Part shown: one piece after another, positions 56,641-64,000 of the stretch
How positions within the stretch are numbered: position 1 is the first letter of the stretch
Layout of the letters: each line of letters opens with the position of its first letter
Assembly (NCBI GenBank): GCA_914767715.1
Contig: OU612067.1
Span: forward strand, 22,294,162 to 22,358,161
Reading direction: 5' to 3'
Length of the DNA: 64,000 bases
Origin: Membranipora membranacea
Taxonomy: Eukaryota > Bryozoa > Gymnolaemata > Cheilostomatida > Membraniporidae
The notes under the pieces: generated by a model
Database searches by the model: none
Told to the model about the DNA's origin: nothing
What the model saw: the letters and a program-made list of their open reading frames with translations, nothing else
Translations under genes and position numbers: made by a program

Positions 56641-59600
56641 TTTCGGCCACTTGAAATAACCACAGTGCTTTGACAGATACAACATTTTCTGTTCACCATG
56701 GTTACTGTTCGAGATAGAAATTGGCGATATAAAGGCAGATCAATACATCGCTAAAGGATTTCAAGGTTTTGTTTATATTTATTTGATGAATAAATGAGAT
56801 TGTGGCTACATGGATTGTATTGAAGATTATAAATACTAAGATATGACATTCCAATCAAACTCTGTCTTCAGTGTTATGCTTTATGATTAGTGGCATTCAA
56901 TAGAATTTCAATGGAAGATACAAAATTTACACATGTAGACTGGATGTTTTTCTAATTTGCACAAAAATCTAAAATAATTTGTTTTTAAATCTCGACATTT
57001 CAGGCATTAGGATGATGTTAAAATCCAAAGCATGCGATGATTAATACTGAGTGATTTGAAGTTTTGAGAATCTTTACAACAATTTTTGCAAATATTCTGA
57101 TGTTTGGACTCACAAGATTTTCTCGGGTAAACTTTGTTGTTTACATCAAAAACTGGAATTTACAAGTCACAAAGTAAATTGAAGTAAATAAAATTGTCAT
57201 CTAGTTATTTCGGACTTCAGGAAAAAATGAAATGAATTTGACTGCCTCCTAAAGAGAGGAGTATTGATAAAACGTGTAAGCAGTGGAATACCTTGAGAAA
57301 CTTTCTATATTATTTTACATCGCAGATACTCAGCACATCTAAACATGGACTATCAATATTACTGACTGAGTGCAGCAGGCCATATGAGAACCTATGTCAA
57401 AGCACACATCATTCACTTAGGAAATTAATTTGTCGAGTTTTTGAGTTATTTCATCAGTATGGATCTTATTTGGGGGGCTAGTGTTGGATATTATCGCAAG
57501 ATTTGGTACTAACCATAAAGCATTGTGTGGACCATTTTTAGGTAAATCTGAAATAAGCAAGGCTTTGTCAGCAAGAAGAATTCATTGCTCCAGTGTAATC
57601 TTATTTAAACAGAGCAAACAAGCATGAAAATGAAAACAAGCACGGTGTGAAATGAAAATCACTCGCTTGAAAAGCTGTGGACAGGGAATGGGTCATAGTC
57701 ATTGATTGTAATGTACAGTCAGTATTTATAATCTTTGGTACAGGTGTTCTTCTAATCTCTTCTTCAACATGGGCTCATAACAGAAATGAAGGTTGTTTTG
57801 ATTAGCGGTCTCAACTCATTAAATTTGAACTTTTATGTCATCAACAGACTGGTGAGTGACTTTGTCATGTATTTGCAAAAGTTGTTATCTAACCACAATA
57901 GTCACTAATATTACTGTATTTCCCCCATAATAGGCTCATTACAAATCGCCTGGACAAGTTGGGCTGTGCATGAGTAGGCAACTCAATAGTGTTAACTTAT
58001 AACCCCCAAACCTACCAGACCAAGTAACCCTGAAGACTTATTTTTCATGGAAATGCATGTGTGATAGCTGTCTTAATCTCATTTCTAGCTCAAAAATGAT
58101 ACCAAGAACCCTGTTCCTTTACAAACACTTTAAGTGCAGTATCGATATACTTTCCCCTTGAAGACAGATAGTTTCACCGTTGACACCTGTGTATACTGAG
58201 ATGTTTGCCTTCAGAACTGACGAATCACTGAAGCTATTGTTCATAAGATTATCTGTTAAGGTGATTTGCGAAAACTTTGAACTAAATAGTACAGTTATAT
58301 GAATTACCTATTACAGTAATGTAATATCATCAACAGATTTAAATTTGATACTTTCTCATTGGAAAACACCAGAATCACAAAAATAGTAAGTTTTTGAAAT
58401 GCGTGTAGCGTGAAAAGTATGACAGTCATCATAGATCCCAGAGATGTAATCTTGTTTGTAAATAACTTGCTTTTGTTATGTTATAATTATTAGGAAAAAT
58501 GTTGCGAACTCTGTCCGGGACAGTGAAACAATGCGAGATACGACAACTTCTGGTTCACAGGAAACCATCTCGTTTCATGTTCAACATGATATGACAACTT
58601 CCACATGTCCAGGTACATCATTATTCATTCAGGGTCTCTACTATTGTGGTGGGTGTGTAACTCCGAATCTTGGCAACGTCAAAAGTGCTTCAAGTGAAGT
58701 TATTATTTGACTGTTTTAAGAATAGTTTGGGCATATTTATTATAATACATCTACACACGAGCTACATGGTGTTGGGAACTAGAAATACAAGAGTAAGTAG
58801 AGATATTGATACACCAAAAGTAGCATTGAAATGAAGCTAATCATTATTTCAGGGTCATGAGACATCTGGGCACGTGCCACACCCTGACAAGGATTACACA
58901 ATTGGAAAACCAAACAGATTCAACCATAGAAAATAGGTGCACATGACACTTCAATATATCTTTAAATTTTTACATGGCCACAAGAAACCTAGGCACGTGT
59001 AACAACCTGAGGCGGATTGCAAAAATTGGAAAACCAAACAGATTACACCATGCTAAAAAGGTGCACTCGGCGCATCAAATTATCTTAAAATAACCAAAAC
59101 AAAGCCAGGAGAGGTCAAGCAAAGGACAGATTGAAAATGTTTTGACAGCTAGGTAAATCAAAACTGACAATCAAAGGCGAAAGTGAGGTTGAAATCACAA
59201 GTTCACACCTTGACGCCTGTAAATGCAAACATTGCACAATACCAGGACAGCAAACCATGCACTAAAGAAACCCGGGAGGGCACCCGTAAAAATCAGTCAG
59301 CGCCAGGTGGCGGGTTCACAAAGTACAGAATTACACACTTAATCAGAGAACTATCTGATTCAGTCAGCCCAAGGAGGCCTACTCATCAACTAGAGGATGT
59401 CAAATTAAGTCAAGTTCAGGACAGACTCTTCATTCAGCAGAGCATCAACACTGTGAATAACAATAAAGGGACCTAGTGTGGACCATTACTTCCATAAATG
59501 ATTTAACTCTGAGTTTCATCAATTTATTGGGTCTTCTAAGGGTTAGTATTCCCTGCAGAAACGGAAGCAGAAGAGCAAGAAAGACAATGGGAATGAGGCA

Positions 59601-61105
59601 TGCGCAAGAAGAAAGGTTGTTTTCATCAAAAAGTACCTTATAATACTAAATCACTTGAGACTGGATACCATTTCTATGCTAACTGCGGCCACTGAAGACT
59701 TGAAGCATATGGTTGAGGAACAACTTCAAAAGCAAAAATCAAATTTTTCAAAACAATATTGAAACATCAGATGATCTGTGAGCATCTTGAGAATCTTGAA
59801 GCTTGTTTAACTTTTTTTGCTCTTTAAAATAATATAGGGTGACCCTGCACTTGTCATTTCTACTTTAATATCGAAGCAATGTTAGTTGTTACCTCATCAG
59901 CATGAACATAGCCAAGTAAATGACATCAAGCTACACCAAATCATCTGTATGCAATGAGTGGCAGAAGACAACTCAAATTTCCGCATGCTAGCTGAAACGA
60001 TAATGTATCTGGTTTCTACGATCATCAAATTTGCTAGCACTGCAAAAAAAAGATAGGCAGAGATGTATCTAAGAAATAGCTACAACTTCTATTTACAGCG
60101 TAAATTGGACAGTATAAATTGCCAAGGCAGTTGGCTCATCCATATGTGGACAATACTTTGGGAGCCAACTAAAATTGTGACTGGTAGAGATGACTTTGTA
60201 TCATGTGCAAAGGTGTGTAGACAAAATAAGAAAGCTCAGGAAGTAAAAGATAAATAAACTGGGGTTTATTGTGCCTTGGTAATATTTGTTATAGCTAGCG
60301 TGTAAATAATTTGATCAAGCATTATTACACCATTCTGCGCATGCTCAGCTCTGGGTATGAGCTGATATCTGCAAAATTCCGAAGCCATCTGATTGGCTAC
60401 CTGCTCTGGTGACATACTCCCCAAAGCGTGCGGATTTGTTATTAATAGTTATCCACTCTTGTCATTATTAGCTGATTTTGATTGACAGTTTATGCAGGGG
60501 ATATCCCTTTTCCCCTTTCAAAAGTTGCAATCAGAACCCAAACTAAACTCATTGTTCTTGCACATGCACAAATTCAAGTCACGCATGATGCATACTTAGC
60601 CTTACGACACCTGCTTTGTGGTAATGATAGCCTAGTTTATCAGTGATCTATAGCCCAGTCAGATCATGAGAGTCAGTATGTTATTACACTGCAACAAAAT
60701 TCTGATTTTACTGATTTTTTTTCATAGTTCACAGTTGGGCGGCAACTGGCGTTAAAATGAGATAAGGATACTCAAACTTTTGCCCTTATCGGCAATGACA
60801 ACACCTAAGCATTTGAAAAAATTTGCCTAGGGAGCTACAGACAACCTTCGCATTGTGTGCTACTTATGAGTACAACAGTATAATACAAGTGATGTTGTTT
60901 TGTACCAGAATCCATTATGCCATGAGATGCAGTTGAAAGTCATGTATTCGCTCATCATTCAGCCAGATCGTCAACAATAATAATTCATTTTGAGAAAGAT
61001 TTTAGTTAAATTGTAATATAATACAGTTGTGTCTATCAACAAGTATGTAGGTATGTTGTGTGTCGTATTCATGTGAAGTGATGAGGAGAGGTGTGCAAAA
61101 GATGA
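56641..61105. other. interval without a supported gene
   Basis: One exon-like block at about 58497-58611 has a TTATTAG acceptor and a CCAG|GTACAT donor and is open in more than one frame (KNVANSVRDSETMRD in one). The short similar pieces at 58853-58945 and 58976-59055 (GGCACGTGY, ATTGGAAAACCAAACAGATT) form a diverged direct repeat. A dispersed repeat lies at 60335-60690. Confidence 0.35.
60335..60690 (-). repeat. dispersed repeat, copy B
   Basis: The inverse-oriented partner of 26630-27010. The shared blocks are CATTCTGCGCATGCTCAG, CTCATTGTTCTTGCACATGC and ATAGCCTAGTTTATCAGT. The copies are clearly diverged. Confidence 0.75.
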
Positions 61106-61159
61106 AGACAGGACATACTTGCCAAGTAATCTAAATACAAAATAGGGAGATTATATTTT

Positions 61160-61310
61160 ACGGCGATACTGCACCACAACGTGGTGCTACGAGGGTGCGA
61201 AGCACCCGAGGCACCCACCTGGGGGTTTGGGGGGCGGTGTGAGCCCCCCAACGGGGTACGAGGCGGAGCCCCGTCTGCAGAAGCTCTAAGAGCGTTTCCA
61301 GCCACTAGGA
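61160..61310. repeat. GC-rich segment within the hAT-type element
   Basis: About 150 bp of much higher GC than its surroundings, with GTGCTACGAGGGTGCGAAGC and GGGGGTTTGGGGGGC. It may be a separate small insertion, but its ends could not be defined. Confidence 0.4.
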
Positions 61311-61412
61311 AGGGCTAAAAAGGTATATTTGACCCCAAATAATTTCATGTTTGCACTAGTACTAAAATATCAACCTGAGGTGAAATACACTTTAAACAAT
61401 TACAACCAATCC

Positions 61413-61513
61413 ATGGGCCCCTGGGACTCTTACATACATGCCTTTACATTGTCAATGTCCAGTATCAAACACCCCATTGGCAAAGTAGAGGCATGTAAGT
61501 CCCAGGGGCCTTT
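61413..61513. repeat. hairpin miniature element related to 30858-31000
   Basis: GGGCCCCTGGGACTCTTACA on the left mirrors TGTAAGTCCCAGGGGCC on the right. The inner parts CATGCCTTTACATT and GGCAAAGTAGAGGCATG match the hairpin at 30.9 kb. It is nested in the hAT-type element. Confidence 0.65.
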
Positions 61514-62216
61514 GCCTGTCAAGACAGGCTACAAATGCCAATGCAATTGCATCATCAAGATCTGAAAATGTGCTCAGTCACAGACAGTGAGAATCCAGAT
61601 AAGGTACTATATTTTTGTTTGACTAACATTAAATATGTTTCAAAGTCTTTGGTCCGAGCTTTGTTAAATTGTAGTGGACCTACCTCTGAAATTGTGAGGT
61701 TTCTATTTTCCTTCACTTAAATTTAACTAGAGTAGACAGTACAAAATTAATACTAAAAAATGTGTGATCTGAAAGGAAATGAAAACTAAAGGTATGCACT
61801 TGACTAGCTACTTTATATTGTGACCAATAACAGTCAGCGTTGTGAGTTATTGTTGTGAACGAGTTTAGATGAATGTGGTTACGCGTAATGTGAATCCTAG
61901 TAGATATTGTGAGTATGAGGAATGTTATGTATTACATTTGCTAGTTGCCTTCTCGTGTACAAGAGAAGACAACTACAAAGTATCACAAATATGTTAAACA
62001 GTATGAATGAGAAGCCCTAGTTCATACATGAATGAACATGGATGATTAGGGAGAGTGAGTGAGGTATTAATAGCAAGTAAAGAGCTTAGCTCAGGGACTC
62101 TTGATCCACCGAGAGAACTGAGCACAACCAAAATATTAATTGGAGCTGAAATATGTGGCAGCAGGACCCAGATATCTAGCCACATATTCAGTATTAGATA
62201 GTATTATAAAACCACC

Positions 62217-62298
62217 AGAAAATAACAACAAAAACAGCAACAAACAACAACAAACAACAACAAACAACAACAAACAACAGCAAACAACAACAACATGA
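62217..62298 (+). repeat. AAC-rich microsatellite
   Basis: Repeated CAACAACAAA units over about 80 bp. Confidence 0.9.
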
Positions 62299-63566
62299 TT
62301 GCGTGATTGTGCTTGCGAGTTAATATCTTGTTCTGTTTATATTTGTATATGTTTTCTATCATGACATTGTCTCTCACCCATGTTTTTGTCTATCTCTAGG
62401 TTCGATATCACCGTAACAGGACAAGTCGATCAGGATTAAATTACTTTGATGGTTGTCGATTCAGAGGTAGAATAGTGTAATTTGGTGAGTTGTATATTTA
62501 TATGAATTGAGCATCTGCCATTAACTAGTTGTTAGTGTACACCCCAAAGTGCACCATTTCAGGTGTATCATTATGAGAGGATACTATTGGTCATTTACAA
62601 TAATAGGCTGAATCTTAACCGAACAGGTAAATTTGTTAGGATTGTTTAATTTGATAATTCCTTTCAATTTTGTGTGCAAAGACCTTAACAGTAACTAGTC
62701 AACAACAACATGTGCTTGGATAACTATCAAAAAATTGCGATTGGACTGTTTTCTCTAAAATCTGGAGGAAATAGTGAGATTTACAAAAAGTGGGAGGTGG
62801 GTGTAAAAATCTGGAGGGTCACGCCTAAATCGGGAGACTTGGCAAGTATGAGACAGGATAAAGACTAAATAGTATCATAGCCCTTTAATTGTATTTTCTG
62901 ATTATTAAATGATACTCACTCATAATAAAACACAGCATTAACATTACAGTGTAATAATAAAAAAACCAACATAGGGTAGTCTCTCTTAGATTAGTTTTAA
63001 GCCACCTCAACCTGAATGAAAAGTGCGTAAAAAATTAAAACGTGGAATCTTGACCCATTGGATTGGCACTAGCAACTAATGGAAGCTATTACCAACACAT
63101 AATTGTAACTGTGTAGAGTTGAGTCTGAATAGGGGAAATTAGTCCCCCTCTCCTTGTCCTAAAGGGGCCTCCAATATATGAATCATAATTATAATTATTG
63201 TGATTTTATATAAAAAAGATTTATAATTACTTGCAAAACATGGCAATTAAATTGATTTGAGACAGGATTAGAATTGATAACATGTTATGACCGTGACCCA
63301 TTAATTATCGTTACAGTGTTTAGCCTTGTTCGAAAAGCGAATGAACAAAGTGACAAAAAACAAATTCTAATCTACCACATACACTTGACTCAATGACTAA
63401 CTCATACATTGCTTGAGAGTAGCTTGTTTGTGTTTTCCTTGTGTAGGTGAGTTACGAAATTCAGTTCCACATATGCATTATTTCAGATTTGGATTATAAG
63501 TGCTTCAGGTAGATGAAAATTTCTGTTGTTTGTTTGAAGTAAAGGCCAAATCTAAATTCAAAACAT

Positions 63567-63998
63567 CTACTGCACTGTCGACCTCTTTTGGGGCTGCTCT
63601 GGGCTTCTTGTGATACCAAATGAAGTCTTCATTTCTTCTTCTGATAATTCTCTTTGTGCATGCCAACAGGGATCATGGAATGGTATATGTGCTTTGTCAT
63701 CAACCCAAAGAACCAGACTCTTTGATTCCAGGTCAGAATGTTCCCCTATGTTTGCAGGTGGACCTATTGTCTGAACTGAAATTTGAGCTGTTGGATATAA
63801 ATACGAGTTTGGCAGGTGACTCTCAAGATATCGTTTTACACACTCATACACATCATTACTAGCATGACCCTCTTGCTCAATACTGGCACACGGTAGGCTA
63901 CGTTTGCTTGTTCTGCTTTCATTCTGCTCACAGACTTGGCAGAATTTACTTAGCATATCATGGCTCGCTTCAGACAACTTTATTGTCTCACAAATTGA
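63567..63998 (-). CDS. open frame running off the window edge, unassigned
   Basis: The frame is open from the window edge to TGA/TAG at 63569-63567, more than 140 codons without a stop, and no ATG is needed if it is an internal or last exon. Residues include DMLSKFCQVCEQNESR (a CxxC pair), NDVYECVKRYLESHLP, KSLVLWVDDKAHIPFHD and a charged tail. The WVDDKAHIP stretch resembles a motif seen in some transposon-derived proteins, but this is only an impression. The length and composition favour real coding origin. Confidence 0.4.
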   Translation of the reverse strand, partial: SICETIKLSEASHDMLSKFCQVCEQNESRTSKRSLPCASIEQEGHASNDVYECVKRYLESHLPNSYLYPTAQISVQTIGPPANIGEHSDLESKSLVLWVDDKAHIPFHDPCWHAQRELSEEEMKTSFGITRSPEQPQKRSTVQ

Positions 63999-64000
63999 TT

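Larger units (their letters stand above)
61114..62850. mobile_element. non-autonomous hAT-type element (1737 bp), perfect 8 bp duplication
   Basis: AGACAGGA flanks both ends (61106-61113 and 62851-62858). The inverted ends share CATACTTGCCAAGT, followed on one side by CTCCCGATTTAGG. The interior holds a GC-rich block (61160-61310), a hairpin element (61413-61513) and an AAC-type microsatellite, but no transposase frame. The 8 bp duplication fits the hAT superfamily. Confidence 0.85.

Noticed and set aside
59183-59476. 97-codon + strand frame
   Set aside because: No ATG start, no motif and no splice support.
62217-62298. AAC-rich tract as coding poly-Asn or poly-Gln
   Set aside because: No open frame of useful length surrounds it; it is a microsatellite inside a transposon.

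Overview
The window is nuclear DNA of an invertebrate animal. Evidence: genes cut by GT-AG introns, an RS-rich animal splicing regulator (NSRP1), a C2-C2-vWA copine, AT-rich intergenic DNA, and a dense mix of LTR, non-LTR and DIRS retrotransposons with many miniature DNA transposons. A sponge or another early-branching animal would fit, but the sequence does not prove the phylum. Nothing looks bacterial or plasmid-like.

Layout. 1-2.0 kb: 3' exons of an unrecognised + strand gene. 3.4-18.9 kb: a minus-strand leucine-rich-repeat gene, modelled here as six exons whose splice phases all agree (about 320 aa). One of its introns holds a 10.1 kb nest of transposons: a Ty3/gypsy-type element (3949-14082), interrupted in its reverse transcriptase by a 5'-truncated non-LTR retrotransposon (5997-11616), interrupted by a 3.25 kb element with 20 bp inverted ends and a TA duplication (7950-11197), interrupted by a 365 bp hAT-type element with a perfect 8 bp duplication (9050-9414). 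Another intron carries a decayed OTU-like sequence on the other strand. 18.9-23.3 kb is gene-poor. 23.4-29.5 kb: the NSRP1 orthologue, minus strand, nine exons recovered. 31.9-38.3 kb: a copine gene on the + strand, head-to-head with NSRP1; its C2B and vWA exons lie in a 4.4 kb tandem duplication whose second copy (38.7-43.0 kb) has two damaged exons. 43.0-44.3 kb: a cluster of near-perfect palindromes. 44.5-47.2 kb: exon-like blocks of uncertain membership. 49.8-51.2 kb: a foldback element with 85 bp arms containing a hAT miniature element. 51.2-55.5 kb: a degenerate DIRS-type retrotransposon with gag-like, RT/RNase H and tyrosine-recombinase regions and complex inverted termini. 61.1-62.9 kb: a 1.74 kb non-autonomous hAT-type element. 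63.5 kb to the edge: a minus-strand open frame that runs off the window.

The cellular genes shown have no evident joint function. NSRP1 acts in nuclear speckles on alternative splicing; copines are calcium-dependent membrane-binding proteins. The strongest theme is genome dynamics: four-level nesting, exon duplication (LRR and copine) and many foldback structures. Three reading frames each break at a short homopolymer, which points to single-base assembly errors as well as genuine decay, so frameshifts here should be read with care.
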